Below are positions 9,165-19,354 of a DNA stretch of 64,000 nucleotides, piece after piece. Every line of letters begins with the position of its first letter. Position 1 is the stretch's first letter. The translations under genes and the position numbers were made by a program. This DNA is from Thiosocius sp963753845 (GTDB lineage Bacteria; Pseudomonadota; Gammaproteobacteria; Chromatiales; Chromatiaceae), in the NCBI GenBank assembly GCA_963753845.1, contig CAVWEI010000035.1:62001-126000 (forward strand), in the 5' to 3' direction. The notes below the pieces were generated by a model. It saw only the letters and a list, made by a program, of their open reading frames with translations, searched no databases and was not told the DNA's origin.

Positions 9165-10538
9165 TCAATTACTCAGGGTTCTTAACAGGTTGTTGTAGTC
9201 CTCTGCGACACGGTGATCGCTTTCGCGCAGCTCGGCTATCTTACGCGTTGCATAGAGTACGGTGGTGTGGTCGCGACCGCCGAAGGCGGCACCGATTTCG
9301 GGCAGGCTGTGGTTGGTCAGGACTTTTGAGAGTGTCATGGCGATCTGCCTTGGTCTTGCGATAGTCCGGCTACGTTTGCTGGACAACAGATCCGAGGTCC
9401 GGATCTTGTAGTACTCCGCTACTGTCCGCTGGATGTTGTCCATGGTAACCAGTTTGTCCTGTGCGGCAATCATGTCGCGCAGGGCTTCTTTCGCAAAATC
9501 CATGGTGATCGGTCGGCCGGTGAACTGAGAGTTGGCGACGATCCTTCTCAACGCCCCCTCCAGCTCGCGGATATTTGAACGCACACGCTTGCCGATAAAG
9601 AATGCCACCTCACTCGGCAGCTCCACACCGAATAACTGCATTCCCTTGCTTTGCAATATTGCTACGCGGGTCTCCAGATCCGGGGGCTCCACGGCTACTG
9701 TGAGCCCCCATCCAAAACGCGACTTGAGCCTATCCTCGAGCCCTTCGACCTCTTTTGGGAAGCGGTCGCTGGTCAGAATGATCTGCTGCTGAGACTCGAA
9801 CAGGGCATTGAAGGTATGGAAGAATTCCTCCTGCGAACGCTCTTTGCCAGCAAAAAACTGTACGTCGTCGATCAGGAGTGCATTAACCGTACGCATCTTG
9901 CGTTTGAAATCATCGATCGTCCCATGCTGCAGTGCTTTCACCATCTCCGCCACGAAACCTTCGGAGTGCATGTATAGCACCTGGGCTTCCGGATTGTTGT
10001 GCAGAATCCGGTTGCCGACGGCATGCATGAGGTGGGTCTTTCCAAGGCCCACCCCGCCATAGATGAAAAGTGGGTTGTAAACGCAACCGGGGTTGTCCCC
10101 GATCTGCATACCGGCAGCTCTGGCCAACTGATTGGACTTGCCTTCTACGAAAGTCTCGAAGCTGAAACTTGGGTTGGTGTTTGCCTTGATGGTCGGCCGC
10201 GGCTGCTCCCCAAATCCGCGCGTTGACTCTCCCCGGTCTGCAGCAGTCGAGCTGGCCACCGGCCTTGTTCCAGGTGTTGAAGCCACAGCTCGCGGTGCAC
10301 TGCCGATCTCAAGGCTGATAGACATGGTCTCGCCGTGACCGAGGTCGGCGACATAACCCCTGAGCATAACGAGATAGTGCTTTTTGACCCAGTCCAGCAC
10401 AAAGGCGTTCGGCGCCATCAAACGCAGACGCTCATCCTCCTGAATGCAATGCAGGGGCCTTATCCAGGTATTGAACTGCTGGTTGGGGATCTCTTTTCCA
10501 AGCCGGTCCACGCAATGCTGCCAAAGGTCAATATTCAT
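9165..10538 (-). CDS. dnaA: Chromosomal replication initiator DnaA
   Basis: Protein of 457 residues. Domain I begins MNIDLWQHCVDRLG. The AAA+ domain has Walker A GGVGLGKT (161-168) and a Walker B segment ALLIDDVQFF. The C-terminal DNA-binding signature is GGRDHTTVLYA. DnaA binds DnaA boxes and opens oriC. The gene is divergent from rpmH across the candidate origin. Confidence 0.98.
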   Translation of the reverse strand: MNIDLWQHCVDRLGKEIPNQQFNTWIRPLHCIQEDERLRLMAPNAFVLDWVKKHYLVMLRGYVADLGHGETMSISLEIGSAPRAVASTPGTRPVASSTAADRGESTRGFGEQPRPTIKANTNPSFSFETFVEGKSNQLARAAGMQIGDNPGCVYNPLFIYGGVGLGKTHLMHAVGNRILHNNPEAQVLYMHSEGFVAEMVKALQHGTIDDFKRKMRTVNALLIDDVQFFAGKERSQEEFFHTFNALFESQQQIILTSDRFPKEVEGLEDRLKSRFGWGLTVAVEPPDLETRVAILQSKGMQLFGVELPSEVAFFIGKRVRSNIRELEGALRRIVANSQFTGRPITMDFAKEALRDMIAAQDKLVTMDNIQRTVAEYYKIRTSDLLSSKRSRTIARPRQIAMTLSKVLTNHSLPEIGAAFGGRDHTTVLYATRKIAELRESDHRVAEDYNNLLRTLSN

Positions 10539-11056
10539 AATCTCTATTCAGGACCAACTCTGCGCCAGGCCCACCGGTTGGGTTGGCGGGCGAAATTGTT
10601 CGAATTGTTTTTCAGGAACTGCGAGACAAATTGGCTGCCCTGTACAACCCATTCCCTGGTGTCACTCGCACCGGTTGCACCCGGGTTACGAAGAAAGACA
10701 GCGTGCCAGGGACCTTCCGGGTCTGTGATTTTGTCACCAGTCCGGTCCAGAGATCTGCGTTCCAGGGCTTTGCCAAGTGTAGCCGCTCAAGGCCAAGTTA
10801 TCCACAGCCTATTTCAGTTTAATCGGCTTTAGAGAGAGTGTTCTGACGTAAGTAAACATTCACTTACATATTCTGCTTTTAATCTGGGCCATCTGTACCC
10901 CGAGAGCCCGCCCGGGTTCAAAAAATCCCTAGACTCCATTGACTTAAACTCGGAGATCCATTAGATTTCCGGCCCCTTTGCAAAGGCGGCATCTTTCATG
11001 GTCGGACTGATGCAAAAACGTATATTTGTTCAATTTGAATCGACGGAATAACGGTC
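10539..11056. other. Candidate chromosomal origin (oriC) between dnaA and rpmH
   Basis: This 518-bp gene-free interval separates divergent dnaA and rpmH, the position of oriC in Pseudomonas. It has one exact DnaA box, TTATCCACA (10798-10806), followed by an AT-rich stretch at about 10807-10885. Gene orientation switches here: gyrB to dnaA run left and rpmH to mnmE run right, as expected if both lead away from an origin. Only one exact box is visible, fewer than usual, so the call is moderate. Confidence 0.55.
10939..10967 (+). promoter_or_regulatory. Putative sigma-70 promoter for rpmH-rnpA
   Basis: TTGACT (10939-10944), a 17-base spacer, and TAGATT (10962-10967), about 90 bases before the rpmH start. 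The match is good at -35 and fair at -10. Confidence 0.55.
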
Positions 11057-11191
11057 ATGAAACGTACTTTTCAGCCCAGCCGCATCAAGCGCGCCCGTAC
11101 CCATGGTTTCCGTGCGCGCATGGCCACTCGGGGTGGACGCAAGGTCATAAATGCACGCCGCGCCAAGGGCCGAGCCCTCCTGATCCCCTAA
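11057..11191 (+). CDS. rpmH: 50S ribosomal protein L34
   Basis: Protein of 44 residues starting MKRTFQPSRIKRARTHGF, with the highly conserved GFRARMATRGGR and NARRAKGR segments. The end, ALLIP, differs slightly from the usual RLS-type tail. L34 is a structural protein of the large ribosomal subunit. It is the first gene of the rpmH-rnpA-yidC-mnmE cluster. Confidence 0.97.
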   Translation: MKRTFQPSRIKRARTHGFRARMATRGGRKVINARRAKGRALLIP

Positions 11192-11242
11192 CTGCGATCG
11201 ACTGACAGGCCTGCAGCGATTTCAGACCGTCGGTTCCCGCGT

Positions 11243-11575
11243 GTGGCGCGCCTGTTGGCAGCGCCAGAATTCAAGCGGGTCTTCGAACACCATAAGCGAT
11301 CCGCGGATGCCTATTTTACGGTACTCGCCTTCAGGGATGGCCAGGGTCCGGGACGTATCGGCCTGGCGATCTCAAAAAAGCAGGTCAAACGAGCGGTCGA
11401 CAGGAATCGACTGAAACGCCTCGCACGCGAGGTCTTCCGCCACCATCGCAGCGAACTTTCCGGGACGGACCTCGTGGTGATGGCGCGAGCAGCAGCAGTG
11501 GCAGCGGACAATGCCCGCCTCAATGAATCCCTCGCGAACCTGTTCAAACGATTGGTCACTGCATCGCCCAGGTGA
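11243..11575 (+). CDS. rnpA: Ribonuclease P protein component
   Basis: 110 residues from GTG 11243. The RNR motif region is clear (KKQVKRAVDRNRLKRLARE). RnpA binds the RNase P RNA and helps process tRNA 5' ends. The conserved FPR-x-x-RLL start of the family lies partly upstream in the same frame (RRFPRVARLL), so translation probably begins earlier. The only near-cognate codon just upstream is ATT at 11219; CTG 11192 directly follows the rpmH stop. The coordinates given are the conservative choice. Confidence 0.92.
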   Translation: MARLLAAPEFKRVFEHHKRSADAYFTVLAFRDGQGPGRIGLAISKKQVKRAVDRNRLKRLAREVFRHHRSELSGTDLVVMARAAAVAADNARLNESLANLFKRLVTASPR

Positions 11576-11593
11576 AACAGAAGCCGGCCCCCA

Positions 11594-11691
11594 AAGCATA
11601 TGCCAACTGCGGTGCGCATATCTCTTGTACGGGTTAAACTGCCGCCCTCTTCGCGGTCACCCTGGCTGGATTCGACGTAATTTCTATGGAT
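11594..11691 (+). pseudogene. Possible degraded yidD remnant
   Basis: Only 110 bases separate rnpA and yidC, too few for yidD (about 80 codons), which normally sits here. One frame gives a short peptide ending LNCRPLRGHPGW. This resembles the YidD C-terminal pattern LKCHPLHPGG, and a one-base shift would restore HPGGFD. The match is short and could be chance, so the call is tentative. Confidence 0.25.
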
Positions 11692-13338
11692 AACCTCCGA
11701 CTGATTCTGTTTATGACCCTGGCGTTCCTCGGTATGTTGTTGTACCAGGCATGGCAAAATGACTATGGCCCTGCCCCCCAGACTGTCGCCGAAAATTCCG
11801 GACAAGAGACCAAGTCCACCGGTGATACACCCGATGCACCGAAACAGGCCGACATCGACAGCGCAGCCCCGAGTATCCCCGGCCTGGAAGCGGCCTCAAC
11901 CAGCGCCGGGGCGAGCCTGGTCAAGGTACGCACAGACACGCTCGATGTCGTTATCGATACGCGTGGTGGAACCATCGTCGATGCACGGTTGATCGAATAT
12001 CCGGTTGCGGTCAACCGTCCAGACGAAAAGTACCGTCTGCTCAGTCAGCGCCCTTCCGACTATTTCATCGTCCAATCCGGACTGCTGGGGGCGGAAACCG
12101 CGCGTACCCCGACCCACGAAGCGGTCTTTACAGCTGCTTCCGACCAGTTCGAACTCAAGGAGGGTGACGACACCCTTCAGGTCGATCTGCACTGGCAGTC
12201 TCCAGATGGGGTGAGGGTCGTCAAGCGTTTCACTTTCAACCGCGACAGCTACGTCGTCCAGTTGGAACAGCTCGTCAACAACGGGTCAGATACCGTGTGG
12301 ACCGGCCGCGACTACCGCCAGCTCCAACGCGGCGAACCGACTGAATCCGGCAATGCGTTGATGTACACCTATACTGGCGGCGCTGTTTACAGCCAGGAAG
12401 ACAAGTATCAGAAATACGATTTCGAGGAACTCGGTTCCGGCCAGCTGGACCGGGATGTAATCGATGGCTGGGTGGCGATGATCCAGCACTACTTCCTCAC
12501 AGCAATCGTGCCGCCACGGGGCGAACAGCAGCATTTCTACGGCAAACGCCTGGGCAATGGCCGAGCCGTGATCGGTGCATACAGCCCTGCAAGGACCATA
12601 GAGCCCGGTTCGGGGGACAGCTTTACGGGTCTTATGTTCCTGGGACCCAAGTTGCAGGCCGAGCTGGAAGCGACCGCCGAAGGCCTAGACCTGACCGTGG
12701 ACTATGGTTTCCTCGTGGTCATCGCCAAGCCGATGTACTGGATACTCGAGCAGATCCAGAGCTTTGTACATAACTGGGGCTGGACCATCATCATCTTCAC
12801 CATCCTGATCAAGCTGGCGTTCTTCAAGTTGTCCGAGACCAGTTACAAGTCGATGGCCAATATGCGCAAGATGACGCCGCGTATCCAGGCGCTAAAGGAC
12901 CGCTTTGGCGACGACAAGCAGCGCCTGCAGCAGGCGATGATGGAGATGTACAAGACCGAAAAGATCAATCCGCTCGGCGGCTGCCTGCCGATGCTGGTTC
13001 AGATGCCCTTCTTCATCGCTTTGTACTGGGTGCTGCTCGAAAGCGTCGAACTGCGACAGGCCCCCTGGATCCTTTGGATCAAGGACCTGTCGATAAAGGA
13101 TCCCTATTTCGTACTGCCGGTGATCATGGGCATATCTATGTTCGTTCAGCAAAAGCTGAACCCGCCCCCGCCGGATCCCATGCAGGCCAAGATCATGATG
13201 GCCCTGCCCCTGGTCTTCACCGGTATGTTTGCTTTCTTTCCCTCGGGTCTGGTCCTTTACTGGGTGGTCAACAACCTGCTTTCGATTGCGCAGCAGTGGG
13301 TCATCACCAAGCGTATCGAGCAGGGCGCATCGGGCTGA
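11686..13338 (+). CDS. yidC: Membrane protein insertase YidC
   Basis: Protein of 550 residues with the gram-negative layout. It has an N-terminal membrane helix (about 5-21), a large periplasmic domain (about 60-340), and the conserved insertase core with MTPRIQALKDRFGDDKQ, NPLGGCLPMLVQMPFFIALY and SGLVLYWVVNNLLS. It inserts proteins into the inner membrane with or without SecYEG. Start ATG 11686 gives the typical MDN start. It is followed after 9 bases by mnmE. Confidence 0.97.
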   Translation: MDNLRLILFMTLAFLGMLLYQAWQNDYGPAPQTVAENSGQETKSTGDTPDAPKQADIDSAAPSIPGLEAASTSAGASLVKVRTDTLDVVIDTRGGTIVDARLIEYPVAVNRPDEKYRLLSQRPSDYFIVQSGLLGAETARTPTHEAVFTAASDQFELKEGDDTLQVDLHWQSPDGVRVVKRFTFNRDSYVVQLEQLVNNGSDTVWTGRDYRQLQRGEPTESGNALMYTYTGGAVYSQEDKYQKYDFEELGSGQLDRDVIDGWVAMIQHYFLTAIVPPRGEQQHFYGKRLGNGRAVIGAYSPARTIEPGSGDSFTGLMFLGPKLQAELEATAEGLDLTVDYGFLVVIAKPMYWILEQIQSFVHNWGWTIIIFTILIKLAFFKLSETSYKSMANMRKMTPRIQALKDRFGDDKQRLQQAMMEMYKTEKINPLGGCLPMLVQMPFFIALYWVLLESVELRQAPWILWIKDLSIKDPYFVLPVIMGISMFVQQKLNPPPPDPMQAKIMMALPLVFTGMFAFFPSGLVLYWVVNNLLSIAQQWVITKRIEQGASG

Positions 13339-13347
13339 CGACTTTTC

Positions 13348-14700
13348 GTGGTCGACCCGGCTACCGACACAATAGCGGCTATTGCCACACCACCCGGCAG
13401 GGGCGGTGTGGGTATAGTGCGCGTATCCGGTTCCCGGGTGGCCGCTATCGCAATCCCGATACTGGGTGAGCTGCCAGCCCCCCGCCAAGCACATTTCTCG
13501 CGTTTCCTGGACGCTGACGGTAAGGCCCTGGACGAGGGGCTGGCGCTGTTTTTCAAGGCGCCTGCCTCTTTTACCGGCGAAGACATCCTTGAACTGCAGG
13601 GTCACGGCGGCATGGTGGTCATGGACCTGTTACTTCAGCGCACCATCGAACTGGGAGCCCGCTTGGCCGAGCCGGGTGAGTTTTCGCGCCGGGCCTACCT
13701 CAACGACAAACTCGACCTCGCCCAGGCCGAGGCGGTTGCAGACCTGATCGACAGCCAGACACGAGCCGCTGCCCGCTCCGCAGTGCGTTCCCTGACAGGG
13801 GAGTTCTCCGACCAGGTCCACGCCCTGGTCACTGAAATCACTCGTCTGCGGATATTCGTCGAGGCTGCCATCGACTTTCCCGAGGAAGAGATAGACTTTC
13901 TCGCCGACAGTCATGTCGCCGACGATCTGGCTGCGCTAATAAAGCGCGTCGAAGACCTGTTACGTCGGGCGAACACGGGCAGATTGCTACGCGACGGCCT
14001 GACCCTGGTGATTGCCGGCCTGCCGAATGCTGGCAAGTCGAGCCTGATGAATGCACTGACCGGCCAGGACAGTGCCATCGTGACCCAAATACCGGGCACG
14101 ACGCGCGACGTGCTTCGGGAACAGCTCGATCTTGATGGCCTCCCCGTTCATATCGTGGACACCGCGGGCCTGCGCGAGTCAGGCGACGAAGTGGAACGCG
14201 AAGGCGTACGAAGGGCGCGTGCCGAGATCGCCCGTGCCGACCACGCGCTTTGGGTGTTCGACGGACAGCAGGATCCGGAGGCGATGGGACTGGCAACCAC
14301 AGACCTCCCCCAGGGCCTGTCCGTAACACGGGTTCGCAACAAGGCGGACCTGTCCGCAAGCCCGCTCGGCCTTCATCATGTGCACGGCACACCCGAGATC
14401 ACCGTTTCGGCCAAGACGGGGGCGGGCATGGATGCACTGAGAGACTATCTGAAACGGCTGGTCTCTTTCGAAGGTGCAGCGGAGGGCGACTTCAGCGCGC
14501 GGCGTCGCCACCTCGATGCGATATCACGTGCACACGCGATGCTGCTGGTGGGCCGCGATGCCCTGTCTTCCGGGCAGGCCGGCGAACTCCTGGCCGAGGA
14601 CCTGCGCCAGGCGCAGTTGTCACTGTCCGAGATTACCGGTGAGTTCAGTGCGGATGACCTGCTCGGCGAGATCTTCGGCAGTTTCTGTATCGGCAAATGA
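13348..14700 (+). CDS. mnmE: tRNA modification GTPase MnmE
   Basis: Protein of 450 residues starting at GTG. It has the N-terminal formyl-THF-binding domain (ATPPGRGGVGIVRVSGS), a G domain with GLPNAGKSS at about residue 222 and IPGTTRD, and the C-terminal CIGK motif. With MnmG it makes the 5-carboxymethylaminomethyl group on wobble uridine. MnmG lies 4.7 kb further on, separated by a minus-strand operon. Confidence 0.97.
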   Translation: MVDPATDTIAAIATPPGRGGVGIVRVSGSRVAAIAIPILGELPAPRQAHFSRFLDADGKALDEGLALFFKAPASFTGEDILELQGHGGMVVMDLLLQRTIELGARLAEPGEFSRRAYLNDKLDLAQAEAVADLIDSQTRAAARSAVRSLTGEFSDQVHALVTEITRLRIFVEAAIDFPEEEIDFLADSHVADDLAALIKRVEDLLRRANTGRLLRDGLTLVIAGLPNAGKSSLMNALTGQDSAIVTQIPGTTRDVLREQLDLDGLPVHIVDTAGLRESGDEVEREGVRRARAEIARADHALWVFDGQQDPEAMGLATTDLPQGLSVTRVRNKADLSASPLGLHHVHGTPEITVSAKTGAGMDALRDYLKRLVSFEGAAEGDFSARRRHLDAISRAHAMLLVGRDALSSGQAGELLAEDLRQAQLSLSEITGEFSADDLLGEIFGSFCIGK

Positions 14701-14762
14701 ACTAGCCGGGAGCGATAGGCTTTTTGACTTGAGCGCAGGCCCAGAAAATTCCAGTGTAACGA

Positions 14763-16733
14763 CTATCGCAGATCGAGTTCCCGGATATGCCTGCGTAGCG
14801 CCCTGATCTGTTGTGGGTCAGACTGGCGCCCGTATCGAAGCTGAACATACATGCGGTTGATCGCAGACAATTGCCTCGATGCATCCGGGAAGGTTTTGGT
14901 CGCCAGTGTGCATACCGTATCCGGCCCCTGCCAGGGCGCGGTCTGTACACCCGCCCGATGAACCTTGCGGAGGAATCCCTGCCAGAGAACCGGAAGCGGG
15001 TCGATCCTGCGAGGTCGGGGCAACCGTGCCACCAGGTAAACGAAGGTTATCGCCAGACCACTCCCGGCCAGGAGCGCGATTGCCAGGCCGAAGCCCTCCA
15101 GCTTGCGCACGCCGAACATCTGCAGCAGGCCGTTCTGGCGCTCCGCGGTAAAACCGACGACCCAGCGATGCCAGCCAAGATCGACTGCGTCCGCAAGCCA
15201 GGCGGCATCCTGCCAGACGCCACCCAGGAGACCCTGGCCATCGACGCTGAAAACGACACGGTCGGCGCCCTGAGACAGAGTTGTATCGATAGACTGTTCG
15301 ATTCGTTCGGGCGCCACCGCGGCGGTCGGGTCCACGCGCCACCACCCCAGGTCCGGCAGCCAGATCTCCGTCCAGGCATGTGCATCGGCCTGCCGCACCA
15401 CCCAATGATCCGAATGCGGGTTCGGTTCGCCTCCCTGGTACCCGAGCACCACCCGCGATGGGATACCCGCGATGCGCATCAACAAGGCAAAGCTGCCGGC
15501 GTAGTGTTCGCAGAAACCGCGCCTGGTCTCGAACAGGAACTGTTCCATGGCATCGCCATCCAGGATCCCTGGCGAGAGGGTGTACACGAACGGTTGGGTG
15601 CGAAAATAGTCGAGCGCCCGGCTCACGAGCTGCAACGGCTGTCCCGGGTTTGTCTGACCCTGCCATTTCGCCACCAGCGCAATGACCCGTGGTGAGATCC
15701 GTTCGGGCAGTTGCAGACTGCGGCGTCGCTCTTCGGCGCTGATGCTCAACATCCGGTATCCCGGATCGGAGCTTGCCCGATACGTCAGGCGCCGGCTGAC
15801 CCTTTGGTCGCCAACCAGGGCGTAGTTGCTGTTCAGGTGGCTCGCGGGCGGCCCTTCGGCAACCACGTCCAGGCCGAAGAGCCAGTACTCTCCGGTCGGT
15901 TCGAGGGTCAATTCGTACCCGATCGACGACTGCAGGTCGACGCCTGGTTCCCGCAACGACCGCACCGGGACATGCCCGGCCGACCAGCGAGCGCCGTCGG
16001 TCTGCCACAGCACGGGTCCGCGCCAGTAGCGTTGCGGGGGTTCGGGTACCCGGTCGAGGAACCGTACGCGGAACGCGGTCGCGGTCGAACGGCTCAGGCT
16101 GCCGATATTGCCCAGGGTCATCTCGTCGCTGATCCCGGTGGTGGCGCCGGCCCTGTTGATGCCCCACAAAGGGGTCTGCAGTCGCGGAAACAGCAGGAAT
16201 ACGACCAGTGCAAGCGGCACTGCCGCCGCCAGCATGACAGCGGTGTAACGCAGCTGGGCCCTCAACTGGACCTCGACCCGGTTGAGCCCGACCTGGATCG
16301 CGGTCAGTGCCAGGACCGCCGCGAAAAGATACGCGGCCAGCCATAGCGACTGGTCGTACAGGAACTGCGTGAGTACCAGGAAATAGCCCAGGAATACGGT
16401 GAGATGGATATCCCGGCGCGCACGCAGCTCGAGCAGTTTCAGCCCGAGCATGACCACCAGCAACGCGGTCCCCGCAAGCCTGCCGTCGTACAGGCCGGTG
16501 GTGACCACCACCAGCGCCAGGGCGGCGACCATCAGAAAGAACAGCAGCCAGCGGCCAGGCATCCAGCCCGGCCGCCTTTGCGCCAGCAGCCGCCAGACCA
16601 CGGCGGCGTAAAAGAAACCGAGTATCGCCGGACTCAGATTGGCGGCATGCGGGGCCATCATCGCGCCCAGCAGCAGCAGGAGCGCGCTCAGCAGACGTGG
16701 CGGGATCGGCAGTGACGCCAGGGCATCACGCAT
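14763..16733 (-). CDS. Transglutaminase-like membrane protein (DUF3488/TgpA type)
   Basis: Protein of 656 residues with about six membrane helices in the first third and one more near the C-terminus. A large periplasmic transglutaminase-like domain lies between, with catalytic-type Cys (GFCEHY, about 407), His (DAHAWTE, about 452) and Asp (RVDPTAA, about 466). This is the TgpA layout; the biochemical target is not known here. The start at 16733 overlaps the DUF58 stop by 8 bases; ATGs 16745 and 16784 are alternatives. It is last in a moxR-DUF58-tgpA operon. Confidence 0.85.
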   Translation of the reverse strand: MRDALASLPIPPRLLSALLLLLGAMMAPHAANLSPAILGFFYAAVVWRLLAQRRPGWMPGRWLLFFLMVAALALVVVTTGLYDGRLAGTALLVVMLGLKLLELRARRDIHLTVFLGYFLVLTQFLYDQSLWLAAYLFAAVLALTAIQVGLNRVEVQLRAQLRYTAVMLAAAVPLALVVFLLFPRLQTPLWGINRAGATTGISDEMTLGNIGSLSRSTATAFRVRFLDRVPEPPQRYWRGPVLWQTDGARWSAGHVPVRSLREPGVDLQSSIGYELTLEPTGEYWLFGLDVVAEGPPASHLNSNYALVGDQRVSRRLTYRASSDPGYRMLSISAEERRRSLQLPERISPRVIALVAKWQGQTNPGQPLQLVSRALDYFRTQPFVYTLSPGILDGDAMEQFLFETRRGFCEHYAGSFALLMRIAGIPSRVVLGYQGGEPNPHSDHWVVRQADAHAWTEIWLPDLGWWRVDPTAAVAPERIEQSIDTTLSQGADRVVFSVDGQGLLGGVWQDAAWLADAVDLGWHRWVVGFTAERQNGLLQMFGVRKLEGFGLAIALLAGSGLAITFVYLVARLPRPRRIDPLPVLWQGFLRKVHRAGVQTAPWQGPDTVCTLATKTFPDASRQLSAINRMYVQLRYGRQSDPQQIRALRRHIRELDLR

Positions 16734-17664
16734 CTGGTAAACCATACAGTGCCAATTGCCGCAGGCACAGATGCCGATGTGCACCGCCGAGCCCGGGTTC
16801 GATCAGCGCCCCCGGCATCTTCAATCCGTAGGTCTGCCCCGCCGCCTCGGCATCCAGCACGGCACGGGTGAGCGCCGAAAGCCGGGTCTCCGTGTCGGCG
16901 CCGGGCGCGTCCTTCCAATCGATCCATAGCGGGGCCGCGGCCTGGCCGCTGAACAAGCGGGTATTCAGACCGCGATCCCGGGCATAGCTTTTCCAGTCGA
17001 TCGTGGAGGGTCGATCACCGGGCCGGTAACCGCGCAGGCCCGCAAAATCCTCGCGCCCGGCACCCTCTTCGCCGCCATCGCGGGATTCGCCCTGGCTGCC
17101 CGGCCGCACCCAGGCATCCCCCGGCCTGGGATACACCAGGATGGGGCGATCGCAGGCCACGTAGCACCAGGCACGGAACAGGCCGACAGGATACTGGGTG
17201 CTGACGACAAGCCGCCCACCCGGGTGCAGACCTCGCGGCAGGTCCGGGATCGACAACTGCTGCGACTGAGCACCTGACCCGGTACCCAGATCGACCAGTA
17301 CCGGCTCCGCATCTTCGAACATCAGCTGAATGGCTGCACGCCCGCGCCCCCCGGCGTCGAGGTCGATAACGAATCGTGCCTGTTCGCCCGCAAATATCGG
17401 GGCCGCTCCCTGGCAGACCAGCCGGAGGCCTTTCAGATTGCGCCAGGTCAGGTAGATTGCATTGCTGCCCATACCGGCGAGCAGAAAAGTCAGCAGATGA
17501 GCGGGGTTGTTGCCATAGTTGACCGCGCCAAGCAGCATCAGAAAAAGCAGCGAAGCAAAAATGTAGCCGTAGCGTGTGGGCAGAATGTAGATTCGCCGCG
17601 CGCCGATCTCGGCGCGCCCGGCGGCCGAGACCCTTTCGACCCGCATCCAGTCGGCCAGGGCCAT
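16726..17664 (-). CDS. DUF58 domain protein
   Basis: Protein of 312 residues with two membrane helices near the N-terminus (about residues 32-75). In the second half, the DUF58 core carries FAGLRGYRPGDRPSTIDWKSYARD. DUF58 proteins are nearly always encoded beside MoxR ATPases, as here, and are thought to act with them as chaperone partners; no enzyme activity can be inferred. It starts 2 bases after the moxR stop. Confidence 0.85.
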   Translation of the reverse strand: MALADWMRVERVSAAGRAEIGARRIYILPTRYGYIFASLLFLMLLGAVNYGNNPAHLLTFLLAGMGSNAIYLTWRNLKGLRLVCQGAAPIFAGEQARFVIDLDAGGRGRAAIQLMFEDAEPVLVDLGTGSGAQSQQLSIPDLPRGLHPGGRLVVSTQYPVGLFRAWCYVACDRPILVYPRPGDAWVRPGSQGESRDGGEEGAGREDFAGLRGYRPGDRPSTIDWKSYARDRGLNTRLFSGQAAAPLWIDWKDAPGADTETRLSALTRAVLDAEAAGQTYGLKMPGALIEPGLGGAHRHLCLRQLALYGLPDA

Positions 17665-17666
17665 GA

Positions 17667-18608
<942 letters not shown>

Positions 18609-18713
18609 CTGCTCAATGGCCTTTCGCTGTTCCCATTGCCTGATTATCGGCCCCCAGCGGCGAATCTCCAGCGCGTTACGGCAGGGGTATTCGTTTGCAC
18701 CGGGCACACAGGG

Positions 18714-19238
18714 TCATTCTGCAAGCAGGGCCATGATCTCATCCTCGATGCGTCTGGCGCGTGCGTCGCCGCGGTGCGTCTCGCCGACATGCACGGAACG
18801 AATCCGGCCGTTCTTGTCGACCAGATAGTAGGCTGGCCAGTAGCGGTTGCCCAGCGCGCGCCAGTACGCGAAGTCGTTGTCCATCATCACCGGGTGCTGC
18901 AGGCCGAACTCGCGGACCTTGGCGGCCACCCGGGCGGGATCGTGTTCGTGATCAAACTCCGGGCTGTGAATCCCGATTACCTGGAAGGGCTGACCGGCGA
19001 GTTCCGCCTCGAGTGCCTTCAGCCAGGGGAAAGAGCGGTAGCAGTTCCAGCAGTCGTAGGTCCAGACGTCGACCAGCAGTACCTGGCCGCGCAACTTTTC
19101 AACCCGTAAGGGCTCGCTGTTGAACCAGTTTTCGCTTGCACTGCTGGTGAACTCGGGCAGCGGACGCGGGTCCATTGCCTTTGCTGGGGCCAGGGCCAGG
19201 ATGGCCAGCGCAAGGACAAGCAGCCGGATGTTGTTCAT
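18714..19238 (-). CDS. Exported thioredoxin-like protein, DipZ-type
   Basis: Protein of 174 residues starting at ATG 19238, with a signal peptide of about 22 residues. The active-site segment WTYDCWNCYRSFPW has a CxxC pair in the context seen in the C-terminal domain of DipZ-like redoxins. A PAYYLVDKNGRI segment carries the cis-proline region. It probably acts in periplasmic thiol-disulfide exchange. It lies 105 bases upstream of moxR on the same strand and may belong to that operon. Confidence 0.8.
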   Translation of the reverse strand: MNNIRLLVLALAILALAPAKAMDPRPLPEFTSSASENWFNSEPLRVEKLRGQVLLVDVWTYDCWNCYRSFPWLKALEAELAGQPFQVIGIHSPEFDHEHDPARVAAKVREFGLQHPVMMDNDFAYWRALGNRYWPAYYLVDKNGRIRSVHVGETHRGDARARRIEDEIMALLAE

Positions 19239-19354
19239 AGGAGGGCTCTCTGTGATCCTCCCTACCAGACCGCCTGGCACCGGGAAACATTGCGGCGATG
19301 ACGCGCCGCCTCGCCGGGTTTAGAATTACCGGCCTGAATTCAGAGGGTTAGTCC

